DNA of 36,473 nucleotides, from assembly GCF_001435895.1 (NCBI RefSeq), contig NZ_AZFZ01000012.1, positions 1 through 36,473 on the forward strand. Direction: 5' to 3'. The notes under the pieces were generated by a model that did not search any database, was not told where the DNA came from, and worked only from the letters and a program-made list of their open reading frames with translations. Each line of letters opens with the position of its first letter. Position 1 is the first letter of the stretch. This document shows, in pieces, positions 25,671 through 33,664 of the stretch. The stretch comes from Lentilactobacillus parafarraginis DSM 18390 = JCM 14109 (lineage in GTDB: Bacteria > Bacillota > Bacilli > Lactobacillales > Lactobacillaceae). Position numbers and translations under genes: made by a program.

Positions 25671-25722
25671 AACAATCCCGCCAAATCCGTCTGACTTAAC
25701 AGGCAGATTTGGCGGGATTGTT
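25671..25722. terminator. Bidirectional terminator between mazF and the carboxypeptidase
   Basis: A perfect 17-bp stem (AACAATCCCGCCAAATC and its complement), extended by CTG/CAG pairs, is followed by TTTT rightward; leftward the stem ends in TTGTTTGG. Confidence 0.88.
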
Positions 25723-25740
25723 TTCGATTCCTTTAAACAC

Positions 25741-26913
25741 CTAAATTTTCCCAGTTCGATAAACGTGATTCATCAACGACCGGGTTTCAGTAAACTCGTT
25801 CTCGTCATGAAGGACCACCGTAATCACGCGGTGATGGCCGGCCTTCTTACCGGTTCCGACGAAGCAGTAACCTGCCAAATCAGTAAAACCAGTCTTTAAG
25901 CCGTCAACCTTCAACGACTTTTGCGCGTACTTGCGGCCTGGCAATAGGTTGTTATAGTTGTGCATTGACTGACTGCCAATCTTGACGTTGCCCATCTTGG
26001 CGTAAGTCAAAACGCTGGGGTAATCGCTGATAAAGTGCTTGGCAATCAGGGCCACGTCCTTGGCGGAAACCTTATTGGCGTTGCCGCCCGGTGCCGAATA
26101 GCCGTATGAACGCAGGGCATTTTGTTCCATGCCGTTTGCGGATACAAAGCTCGCGTGACCGAAGTGCCAGGATTTAGCCTGCTTGTTCATTAGTTTAATA
26201 AACCGGCGATTGGCTGCTGGCGTTGAGCCGCCGGCAACCCACTGGCCTAGCGCGATGGCGGCATTGTTCGATGAACCAATCAACGCTGCCTTGTACAGTG
26301 AGCGGACGGTGTAGTGATTCTGCTTGAATTTGAAGCCGCCATAAACGCCGGACCGCCCCATGGTCTTCAAACCAGCGTAGTGGGTGTTTACACGACTATT
26401 CCAGGTTGCCGAGGTCTTGGCAACCTTTTTATCAACCAGATACAGCGTCATTAGTTTAGAAACTGACGCGATCGCCCGCGGGGTGTTCACATTTTTATGC
26501 CAGAGAACCTTGCCCGTACTTGCATCCATTGCCACGGCGGCCTTCGCATACTTTAAGCCAAACGGGGCCTTGCCCTTCTTCAAATGATGGTGCCAAACGT
26601 AGCCGCTAACAGAACCGCTGCCGCTTTTAACGCGGTAGTATGTCGCGTTTTTGCCATTATGCTTTAAAATCACTTTTTTGGCGGCATACCAGGTGGTGTA
26701 GGGATACGTCTTCAGTGCGTGAAGCCGGCGGGTGTGGTGCAGATTATAAATATAGCCCGCCTTTGAAGCCCGGTGATAAGCGGTCTTTTTCATAGTTGTG
26801 GTCTTTACAACCCGATAACCAGCGGCGTGGGCAACTACCGGCTGGTCCATAACGACTGCCGTGGCCCCGAAAATGGCGGCTGCGGCAATCACCCCAATAA
26901 ATTGTCGTTTCAT
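25741..26913 (-). CDS. D-alanyl-D-alanine carboxypeptidase (S11 family), secreted
   Basis: A 390-residue exported penicillin-binding protein with the three active-site motifs of the S11 family: SxxK in ASVSKLMTLY, SxN in GSSNNAAIAL, and KTG in DGLKTGFTDLAG. It removes the last D-Ala from peptidoglycan pentapeptides outside the cell. A signal peptide ends near HAAG (residue 32). Residues 33-115, before the catalytic domain, are rich in Lys, His and Tyr (for example YRVVKTTTMKKTAYHRA) and look like an SH3- or SLAP-like wall-binding domain. There is no C-terminal membrane anchor, unlike classical DacA; the N-terminal domain may do the anchoring. GAGGAG precedes the ATG. Confidence 0.9.
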   Translation of the reverse strand: MKRQFIGVIAAAAIFGATAVVMDQPVVAHAAGYRVVKTTTMKKTAYHRASKAGYIYNLHHTRRLHALKTYPYTTWYAAKKVILKHNGKNATYYRVKSGSGSVSGYVWHHHLKKGKAPFGLKYAKAAVAMDASTGKVLWHKNVNTPRAIASVSKLMTLYLVDKKVAKTSATWNSRVNTHYAGLKTMGRSGVYGGFKFKQNHYTVRSLYKAALIGSSNNAAIALGQWVAGGSTPAANRRFIKLMNKQAKSWHFGHASFVSANGMEQNALRSYGYSAPGGNANKVSAKDVALIAKHFISDYPSVLTYAKMGNVKIGSQSMHNYNNLLPGRKYAQKSLKVDGLKTGFTDLAGYCFVGTGKKAGHHRVITVVLHDENEFTETRSLMNHVYRTGKI

Positions 26914-27061
26914 GAATCATTCTCCTCATTTCGATAATTGATCCTTTTTCTAAAAGATCAGACCAATCTATTATAGCTGATTAGAATTATCAAAATCTGG
27001 AAAAATATAATTGTAATGGTTTTGTGACCTCACTGTCGTATTTTCATTTGTGATTTCATAC

Positions 27062-27108
27062 AAAAAATCCGCCGAAATTTTGTAGAAAGTGCTGACCAAT
27101 TTCGGCGG
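27062..27108 (-). terminator. Terminator-like hairpin reading leftward, upstream of the BCCT gene
   Basis: The perfect 11-bp stem CCGCCGAAATT (27069-27079) / AATTTCGGCGG (27098-27108) is followed on the minus strand by TTTTTTG. No leftward gene lies before it, so it may shield the carboxypeptidase gene from antisense reading or be part of the leader of the BCCT operon. Confidence 0.55.
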
Positions 27109-27182
27109 TAATTAAGCTATGATCCTTTTGTGAAGAGATGCTTCCTGTCGCGTAATGGTCAAAAAAGGTTAAGGTGATCGTT

Positions 27183-28766
27183 ATGAAAGCCATTATTCAG
27201 CGAAAGAACTTTTTGTTTTGGGCCTCAATTGTTTTTGCGGGGATTTTTTCGATTTGGGCCGTCGTCAGCCCCACCGGAATGACCGGGACGCTTTGGAATT
27301 GGCTTGGCCTTTACAACCGGACCTTTAGCTGGTTTACCATGCCAATGCCGGTGATTCTGCTGCTGATTTGTCTGTATCTGGCCTTCGGAAAATTTGGCAA
27401 GATTAAACTGGGCGGCGCCGACGACGAGCCAGAAATGAGCACGTTTGCCTGGATTGGCACCCTGTTTACTGCCGGCATTGGTATCGGCATCGTCAACTTT
27501 GGGGTTGCCGAACCCCTGGTCCACTACCTGCAGTCACCCGTCGGAATTGCCGGGGGTGTTTCCCCAGCCCAAGCAGCCGAAAACGGCATGAAATACAGCA
27601 TGTTTATCTGGGGATTGCCGGCATGGGCCATCTACACCATGGCCGGATTAGTGATTGGCTACTTTGCATACTATAAAGGAAAGAAGTTTCTGCCGGGCGA
27701 ACCAATTGCCGCCGGGTTCTCTGATAAGGCGTGGGCCCCAAGCGTTGCCGTTCTTGCCAACATTGTCGCGGCTGGCGCGGCCGCTCTGACAATTGCCGCC
27801 CACATTGCGATTGGTATTTTTCAAATCCAAAACGCCGTGCATTCGGTCAGCGGGTTCGATATTTCTTCAGCGACCAGTTCGATTGCGTTATTAATTATCA
27901 TGTTCTTTATTTATACGTTTGCCGCCATTCTGCCGATTCAAAAGGGGATGGCATCCCTTGGCAAAATCAACACCATTGTCGCGGTGATTTTGATGATCTA
28001 TGTCTTCATGATTACCAACTCGACGATGATTATGCGACTGGTGACTGAAAACGTCCGCCACGCCTTTTTGGACGTCTTTCCAGTCGCCTTCACCACCATC
28101 CCGTTTTCTGATCAGACCTGGTTTGGTTCGTGGCCCAACACAATCATGATCTGGTGGTTCTCCTGGACGCCGTTCTTGGGGATCTTTATCGCCCGAATTT
28201 CCAAAGGCCGCACCATTCGCCAAATCGTGACCATGTCCATTTTGGTACCGACGTTCTTCCTGATCTTTTGGTTCAGCGTTTTCGCCGGCAACGGCTTCTG
28301 GAACACGTTCTTTGGTGATGGTAAAATCATTCATTTTATTGCTAATAACCCGGAGAACGTCTACCTGTCGTTCATCATGGTGCTCAAGGAGCTGCCGGGA
28401 TTCCAAGTTACCGGGCCAATCTTCCTGTTACTGGTGGTGATCTTTTTGGCGACCGCCACAACGTCGGGCATGATTTCGTTAAGTATCATTACCAGCAACG
28501 GCCCGGAAAACGCCCCGAAGACCCGGGTAATTTTGTGGTCAGTCCTGACCACGATGATTGCCTTTTCCAACATCGCCACCGGGACTTTGGACGGCGTCAA
28601 AGCTGTCGGCGTCATCATCGGGATTCCGTTTATGCTGTTTGTCCTGTTATCCATTTCCGGCATGTACCGGCAGATGACGCTTGACTACAACCACAATCTC
28701 CTGGTAGCCGCTGAAAAGAATCAGCAACTGATTGACCGCGAACACGGAAAGAAGGCGTCATCATGA
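27183..28766 (+). CDS. BCCT-family transporter (betaine/carnitine/choline type)
   Basis: A 527-residue membrane protein with twelve predicted helices of the betaine-carnitine-choline transporter family. Visible family blocks are LFTAGIGIGIVNFGVAEP (glycine-rich helix), GLPAWAIYTMAGLVIGYF, and WWFSWTPFLGIFIARISK with GRTIRQ, the conserved cytoplasmic loop. The ATG at 27183 has AAGGTGA seven bases upstream. The stop overlaps the next start as ATGA. It is the first gene of a three-gene operon with a tiny membrane protein and a carnitine-acyltransferase-like enzyme, which points to carnitine or a choline-like quaternary amine as substrate. The C-terminal tail is short, without a clear osmosensing extension. 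Confidence 0.92.
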   Translation: MKAIIQRKNFLFWASIVFAGIFSIWAVVSPTGMTGTLWNWLGLYNRTFSWFTMPMPVILLLICLYLAFGKFGKIKLGGADDEPEMSTFAWIGTLFTAGIGIGIVNFGVAEPLVHYLQSPVGIAGGVSPAQAAENGMKYSMFIWGLPAWAIYTMAGLVIGYFAYYKGKKFLPGEPIAAGFSDKAWAPSVAVLANIVAAGAAALTIAAHIAIGIFQIQNAVHSVSGFDISSATSSIALLIIMFFIYTFAAILPIQKGMASLGKINTIVAVILMIYVFMITNSTMIMRLVTENVRHAFLDVFPVAFTTIPFSDQTWFGSWPNTIMIWWFSWTPFLGIFIARISKGRTIRQIVTMSILVPTFFLIFWFSVFAGNGFWNTFFGDGKIIHFIANNPENVYLSFIMVLKELPGFQVTGPIFLLLVVIFLATATTSGMISLSIITSNGPENAPKTRVILWSVLTTMIAFSNIATGTLDGVKAVGVIIGIPFMLFVLLSISGMYRQMTLDYNHNLLVAAEKNQQLIDREHGKKASS

Positions 28767-28939
28767 TTCTCATGTTCTTAACATCCAAATTCGTCCCCAA
28801 CGAACATTTTCCGTTGGACAAAGCCCTTGCCGGCCACGATATCGTGACCAACTTACTGACGTCGCTTGTCATTATCGCGTTTATTGCATTGATTGCCTGG
28901 ATCGTGTACGAGGCATTCGATCAAAAAAAGGAGGAGTGA
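28763..28939 (+). CDS. 58-residue single-pass membrane protein coupled to the BCCT gene
   Basis: An intact small gene whose ATG overlaps the transporter stop (ATGA) and whose stop is followed five bases later by the acyltransferase start. It reads MILMFLTSKFVPNEHF, then PLDKALAGHDIVTNLL, a hydrophobic helix TSLVIIAFIALIAWIVY, and an acidic/basic tail AFDQKKEE. The helix spans about residues 33-49. I recognise no named family. Position and size resemble small accessory subunits of other secondary transporters (for example MetS beside MetP), so a BCCT helper subunit or an adaptor that holds the acyltransferase at the membrane are both possible; neither is shown. Its last codons contain the GGAGG ribosome site of the next gene. 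Confidence 0.8.
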   Translation: MILMFLTSKFVPNEHFPLDKALAGHDIVTNLLTSLVIIAFIALIAWIVYEAFDQKKEE

Positions 28940-28944
28940 TCGTC

Positions 28945-30714
28945 ATGGTAAATGAACGTTATACCACTGACCTCCAGCCAAAATTACCGTCATTACCGGT
29001 CCCGGAGCTTGCCCAAACCCTGACCAGCTTGGAAATTTGGGCAACCCCACTGCTTAATCAGCAGACAGCCGAAGATTTTTATCATTTGGTCAGACAATTT
29101 TCCCAAACGGACGGTCCAATCTTGCAGAAACGCCTGATCAGTTTAGCCCGGCAAACATCGGGCAGCTGGCTTGCCCCCATCTGGGAGGAAAGTTATTTAA
29201 CCAGCCGTCAGCCGCTGCAAAATTCCACCAACTTTGCCTTCACGGTTGATCCGGCCGTGATTCCCCCGGCGGCCAGCCAAAGCTACCTGGCCGCCCAAAT
29301 CATTGACCGCTTGACCGGCGCCTACCTGAGCTACGCCACGGGCAATCAACCATTGGAAACCTACCGCAATGGTAATTTGATGGACATGAGTTACTACCAA
29401 AACTTCTTCAAGGCCATGCGCTTGGCCCGACTTGGAAAGGACAGCTTTTATCAGGGCGATTCCGAAATAACCAACCAACAGGTGGCCATCATTTCCGGGC
29501 GCCAGTTGTATTTTGTGACCGTCACGGACGCGGACGGGCGCCAGTTGCCGGCCGAAAAGATCGCCGCGGATCTCACGGAAATTTTAACTCAACCGGCAAG
29601 CGATTCGCCATTTGTCGGTGAATTCACCGGTCTTCCCCGGGATCAGGCCGCTCAACAACTCACCGCCCTGCTAGAAGATGATCATAATCGCACGATCTGG
29701 CATGCCGTCAGTGACGCATTGTTCACGGTCAGCTTCGAAACGGCGCCCGCTGATCACAACTATCTTCGAGAAACGCTGCTGGGCGTCACCAACCGCTTTG
29801 TGGATAAGCCACTTCAAATCGTGATCTATTCCGATTCCCACGTCGGCTTCGCCATTGAACACAGCCGTGTGGACGGCGTGCCGGCACTGAACCTCATTCA
29901 ACACGCCCTCACCGGCCTAGGCGATCACTCGCGCTGGTCGATGAAAACGACGCCGCCAAAACCAGTCTCGTTTCACTTAACGCCGGAACTGACCAGTCAA
30001 TTGAAACTTGCCGCTGATCAAAATCAACGGGTTGCCGGCCAAATAACCATTACAACCGCCGCCTTCGATCACTTCGGCAAGAACCAGATCAAACAATTTG
30101 GCGTTAGTCCCGACGCTTTCTTCCACATCGCCCTCGCCCTGGCAATGTATCGGCTGACCGGCACCTGGCAAAGTATCTACGAACCGGTCTCCATGCGCAA
30201 CTTCTACCAGGGCCGCACCGAAGACGCCCGCAGCGTGAGCCTGGAAAAGAAACGCTTCATTGCCGCCTTTGAGCATCAGGAAGACCCGCGGGATTTGAAG
30301 CAACTATTTGAGACAGCCGCCAAAGCGCACACCACCCGCATTCGCCTCGCCCAACAGGGATTCGGCGTTGAGCGCCACTTGTTGGGGCTGGAAACGGTAT
30401 TCAACCAGAATCAAAATGGCCTGAAGATCGCCAAGACGTTTTTCGCTTCCCCCCAACTTGCAAAGCTGCGAACCGATTTTCTGTCAACGACATCGATTCC
30501 ATTTCCAGTCATTCAGGGACTGAGCTTTGCCCCGACTTCGCCCAAAGGATACGGCGTTTACTACGGCATTTTAAAGGATGATATTCGCCTAGCGGTTTCC
30601 AGCTGGCAGGGAGCCGAATTTTCCCCGAATCAGTGGCTGGTGGCCATCGGCAAGGCCCTTGACGATTTGCATGAAATGGTATTGAGCTGGCCGAAGAATC
30701 GCAACCGACTGTGA
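28945..30714 (+). CDS. Choline/carnitine O-acyltransferase family protein
   Basis: A 589-residue protein of the carnitine acyltransferase family, which is mainly eukaryotic and uncommon in bacteria. The catalytic His306 is in AIEHSRVDG (family ExHxxxDG). The segment YEPVSMRNFYQGRTEDARSVS, read as YEPVSMRNFYQGR and TEDARSVS from residue 412, matches the family YExxSxRxFxxGRTxxxRSxS. LSTTSIPFP (513-521) and KGYGVYYG correspond to the STS and DGYGVCY blocks. These enzymes move acyl groups between CoA and carnitine or choline. GGAGG lies before the ATG at 28945; a longer frame from 28732 is a shadow over the two upstream genes. No signal peptide or membrane segment is seen. With the BCCT transporter upstream, import and acylation or deacylation of carnitine is the simplest model. 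Confidence 0.9.
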   Translation: MVNERYTTDLQPKLPSLPVPELAQTLTSLEIWATPLLNQQTAEDFYHLVRQFSQTDGPILQKRLISLARQTSGSWLAPIWEESYLTSRQPLQNSTNFAFTVDPAVIPPAASQSYLAAQIIDRLTGAYLSYATGNQPLETYRNGNLMDMSYYQNFFKAMRLARLGKDSFYQGDSEITNQQVAIISGRQLYFVTVTDADGRQLPAEKIAADLTEILTQPASDSPFVGEFTGLPRDQAAQQLTALLEDDHNRTIWHAVSDALFTVSFETAPADHNYLRETLLGVTNRFVDKPLQIVIYSDSHVGFAIEHSRVDGVPALNLIQHALTGLGDHSRWSMKTTPPKPVSFHLTPELTSQLKLAADQNQRVAGQITITTAAFDHFGKNQIKQFGVSPDAFFHIALALAMYRLTGTWQSIYEPVSMRNFYQGRTEDARSVSLEKKRFIAAFEHQEDPRDLKQLFETAAKAHTTRIRLAQQGFGVERHLLGLETVFNQNQNGLKIAKTFFASPQLAKLRTDFLSTTSIPFPVIQGLSFAPTSPKGYGVYYGILKDDIRLAVSSWQGAEFSPNQWLVAIGKALDDLHEMVLSWPKNRNRL

Positions 30715-30761
30715 CGCCACGCTTAATATAGTAATAACCGGCTGATGATTTCAGCTAATGA

Positions 30762-30799
30762 GGTGACGACAACTATCTAGATGTCGCCACCCCTTTTTT
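30762..30799 (+). terminator. Terminator of the BCCT-acyltransferase operon
   Basis: GGTGACGACA (30762-30771) pairs with TGTCGCCACC (30782-30791) with one mismatch, followed by CCTTTTTT. Confidence 0.9.
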
Positions 30800-30883
30800 G
30801 TGCTATCTTTAAGATGAATCAATCGTTGATCAATTGTGGTCATGCCATCGACTGCCATCTCTCACGAAAAGGGGTAATGACTC

Positions 30884-31687
30884 ATGCCAATCCAGTCGAT
30901 TCTTCATCAACAATTTCGCGTCATTAAAACTGAAGCTGTCCGTTACCAAAATAACCCGTACGATCCTGATCGGGCCCACGACTTGCGGGTCGCGATCCGA
31001 ACCTTGCGGGGACTGATTAAATTTATCAAGCGGCGGCTGCCCACAACCGTTTATACCGAAATCGACCAGCAGTTGAGTGCCGCGGCGCAAATCTTTGGCC
31101 CGGTTCGCGAGCTCGACGTTCTGATCGAAGAGGCCGCTCAATTTGCGTACGATCATCCTGACAAGAACGCGGCCTACCAGCACTTCTTCAGTATGTTGGC
31201 TGCCAAACGACACGATGCCATGCAGGCCACCCTCACGACGGCCGTTCAAGACAAATTGGCGACCACTATCACCAATGTCCAGCGCCAGTTAAAGACGCTC
31301 GACCTGGACCAACAGGATAACTGGTCAGACTACGTTGAAACCGAAATGGCCCGCCGGAAGAAAAAGCTGGCCAAGGAATATCGCCATCTTGATTTAAGCG
31401 ACTACCCCGCGGTTCATCACCTGCGCAAACGCTCGAAAACGTTGCGGTACGCGGCCACCTACTTTGTCAATTTGGCACCCAAGAACGCACCGAAAATTCG
31501 TCAAAAGGCCGAAAAAATCCAGAACACCACCGGCACCATTACCGACGCCCATATTAACGCCGACTATCTCAAAACCTTTGCCAAGCAAGCCCAGGACCCG
31601 CGGGACACTGCGCTGTTATTAAAGATTGCCGATGATCAACTGGCAAAAATTAAGCCGGCCCGCCAAAATAAGGGGGATTCCAAATGA
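30884..31687 (+). CDS. CHAD-domain protein
   Basis: A 267-residue all-helical protein with a CHAD (conserved histidine alpha-helical) domain. The signature DPDRAHDLRVAIRTLRGL lies near residues 26-43, with a second basic block, VHHLRKRSKTLRYAATYF, near 177. The many Arg, Lys and His residues fit the known binding of polyphosphate or other polyanions by CHAD domains. AAGGGG precedes the ATG. No CYTH phosphatase domain is attached or adjacent. It overlaps the following esterase gene as ATGA, so the two are made together. Cellular role not known. Confidence 0.9.
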   Translation: MPIQSILHQQFRVIKTEAVRYQNNPYDPDRAHDLRVAIRTLRGLIKFIKRRLPTTVYTEIDQQLSAAAQIFGPVRELDVLIEEAAQFAYDHPDKNAAYQHFFSMLAAKRHDAMQATLTTAVQDKLATTITNVQRQLKTLDLDQQDNWSDYVETEMARRKKKLAKEYRHLDLSDYPAVHHLRKRSKTLRYAATYFVNLAPKNAPKIRQKAEKIQNTTGTITDAHINADYLKTFAKQAQDPRDTALLLKIADDQLAKIKPARQNKGDSK

Positions 31688-32451
31688 GCGTTCTCACCTA
31701 CACGCGGGCCTGGTCCGGATTACAAGAACAGACCACCACGTACGTGATTTTACCCAATGAGCTGCCCCAATCCGGCAAGCTGCAGGTCCTGTGGCTGCTT
31801 CACGGCTTGGGGGATAACGGCAGCGGCTTTCTGCGTAAAACCAACCTCGAGGTGCTGGATAAGTACACAAATCTGGCCATCATCACGCCGGAAATGAACC
31901 GCAGTTTTTATACGAACATGGACCGGGGCCTGCCTTATTGGGATTATTTAACCACCGAGGTCATCCCCACCATGCGGCAGCTGTTGCCCCTATCAACCGC
32001 CCGGGCTGACAACTTTGTCGGCGGCGTCTCGATGGGTGGCTTTGGCGCTTTCAAGTTAGCGTTCAGCCACCCCGACTGGTTTAGTGCGGTCATGGCGATG
32101 TCGCCGGTTGTCGATTTAACCAGCCTGCCGCAAGTGATGCCGGATTATCAGGAAATCTTTTCGGGTCCCTTGCCAAATCAATATTTGGAAAAGTTGGCCC
32201 AGGAGGCCCCGCCGGCAGCCCTCAAAAGTTTAAGAACCTTCTATTGTATTGGCGATCAGGATATCCTGAAACCGCAAAACGCCCGCTTCGTTCGCCGCCT
32301 TCAGGATCAGGGGACGCTGACACTTGACCTCAAGACCGGTCCGGGGGATCACGATTGGCTTTATTGGCAGGAAATGTTTCCCGAAATGTTGCGCTGGCTT
32401 TTGAATGTGCGGCTGAGTGACGGAGCACCATTGAAAAATCAGGATGAATGA
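31684..32451 (+). CDS. Alpha/beta esterase (tributyrin esterase / esterase D-like)
   Basis: A 255-residue cytoplasmic esterase. The oxyanion region is WLLHGLGDNGSGFLRKT, the nucleophile elbow is GGVSMGGFGAFKLAFSHP (Ser in GxSxGG), the acid lies in CIGDQDILKP, and the His in GPGDHDWLYWQ. This is the layout of the EstA tributyrin esterases of lactic acid bacteria and of S-formylglutathione hydrolase. There is no signal peptide. It is translationally coupled to the CHAD gene by a 4-base overlap; a joint function is not known. It would cleave short-chain esters. Confidence 0.88.
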   Translation: MSVLTYTRAWSGLQEQTTTYVILPNELPQSGKLQVLWLLHGLGDNGSGFLRKTNLEVLDKYTNLAIITPEMNRSFYTNMDRGLPYWDYLTTEVIPTMRQLLPLSTARADNFVGGVSMGGFGAFKLAFSHPDWFSAVMAMSPVVDLTSLPQVMPDYQEIFSGPLPNQYLEKLAQEAPPAALKSLRTFYCIGDQDILKPQNARFVRRLQDQGTLTLDLKTGPGDHDWLYWQEMFPEMLRWLLNVRLSDGAPLKNQDE

Positions 32452-32461
32452 CAGAAAAAAT

Positions 32462-32510
32462 AAGTGGTTAGCTTCCAGAATAGTAAGTCTGGAAACTAAC
32501 CGCTTTTGTT
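32462..32510. terminator. Bidirectional terminator between esterase and uppP
   Basis: GGTTAG/CTAACC and TCCAGA/TCTGGA form one stem with a small internal loop between convergent genes; TTTT follows rightward and CTTATTTTTT leftward. Confidence 0.85.
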
Positions 32511-32516
32511 TCACAT

Positions 32517-33347
32517 TTATTTGGCTACCAATCCAAAATACCCAATCACGATCACCGCGAGGATAATGCGGTACCAGCCAAACACCTTGAAGTTATTATG
32601 CTTGATGTAATTAAGCAGGAACCGAATCGCCAGGTAGGCAACGATAAATGACACAATCATCCCCGTCAGCAATACCGCCGTCTGCATGCCGGTAAAGACG
32701 CCGCCGTGGTGGAAGTACTTATAAAGCTTCAGCAATGACGCCCCGAACATCGTGGGGATCGCCAGGAAGAATGAAAATTCAGTCGCCACAAACCGCGACG
32801 TGCCAATCAAAATTCCGCCGAGAATGGTGGCCCCGGATCGGGAAGTCCCGGGTACCAGCGACAAAAGTTGAAACAGCCCGATAATGAAGGCGGTTGAATA
32901 CGACAATCGGTTCAAATCAGTGAACTGCGGGGTCCGTTTGGCGTTCCAATTTTCAATCACGATAAACAGAATCCCGTACACCAGCAGCATGGCGGAGACG
33001 ACTGCCCAGTTCATCAAATGCGCGTCCATCCAGTCGTTAAGCAGAAGGCCAATCACGACCGACGGCAGGACGGCCACAATCACTTTCGACCACAGAATCC
33101 AGGTTAAGCGGCGCTCATCGCTGGTCTTTTTGGGCGACAGCGGGTTGAGCTTATGAAAGTACAGGACCACCACCGCCATGATGGCGCCGAGCTGAATGAC
33201 CACGTTGAACATGTCGGTAAACTGTTGGGACTCACTCATTTTGATGAACTCGTTCACCAGAATCAGATGACCGGTGGAACTGATCGGCAAAAACTCGGTG
33301 ATGCCTTCGACGATCCCTAAAATAATGGCTTTGATAATATTTAGCAT
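32517..33347 (-). CDS. uppP: Undecaprenyl-diphosphate phosphatase
   Basis: A 276-residue membrane enzyme that removes a phosphate from undecaprenyl diphosphate to recycle the cell-wall lipid carrier; it also gives bacitracin tolerance (BacA). Both family motifs are intact: [20 protein letters not shown] near residue 12 and [13 protein letters not shown] near residue 166. Eight helices are expected. AGGAG lies before the ATG. It is a single-gene unit with a terminator shared with the convergent esterase. Confidence 0.95.
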   Translation of the reverse strand: MLNIIKAIILGIVEGITEFLPISSTGHLILVNEFIKMSESQQFTDMFNVVIQLGAIMAVVVLYFHKLNPLSPKKTSDERRLTWILWSKVIVAVLPSVVIGLLLNDWMDAHLMNWAVVSAMLLVYGILFIVIENWNAKRTPQFTDLNRLSYSTAFIIGLFQLLSLVPGTSRSGATILGGILIGTSRFVATEFSFFLAIPTMFGASLLKLYKYFHHGGVFTGMQTAVLLTGMIVSFIVAYLAIRFLLNYIKHNNFKVFGWYRIILAVIVIGYFGLVAK

Positions 33348-33664
33348 GACAAACGACTCCTATTTAATTGATAGTCCAAGCATGCCATAAATGACGCGGC
33401 AACGGGGCTGATTTACCAATTGTTTACATATTGGAAACGGACTTTTTACATTCGGGATGCCAGCTGCTATTTTTTCCTTAATTGGTGATGAGGCAAATGT
33501 GAATGAGCACCCTTTTTACGTGACCAACAGCCCAACTGACCATTCATTTTGAATCAACTGAAGACTTAAAGAGCCGCGGCTTATGGCTGCGACCCTTTAT
33601 GATTTAGATGATTATTTTGTCAGGCATTAATTTAGTGAGGAACCCCGGCGTGTTTTGAAGCAGA
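33348..33664. other. Intergenic region between uppP and the transposase gene
   Basis: A 317-base gap. The left part is the leader and promoter region of uppP, without a convincing -35/-10 pair. A 32-codon frame at 33457-33555 has no ribosome site. The right part should contain one end of the insertion sequence, but I could not match its bases to the other side. Otherwise I see nothing. Confidence 0.4.

Noticed and set aside
28732-28944. N-terminal extension of the acyltransferase to 660 residues
   Set aside because: It overlaps the end of the BCCT gene and all of the small membrane-protein gene in another frame, and the strong ribosome site lies just before the ATG at 28945.
33457-33555. 32-codon frame between uppP and the transposase
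   Set aside because: No ribosome site, no hydrophobic segment, no similarity that I recognise.
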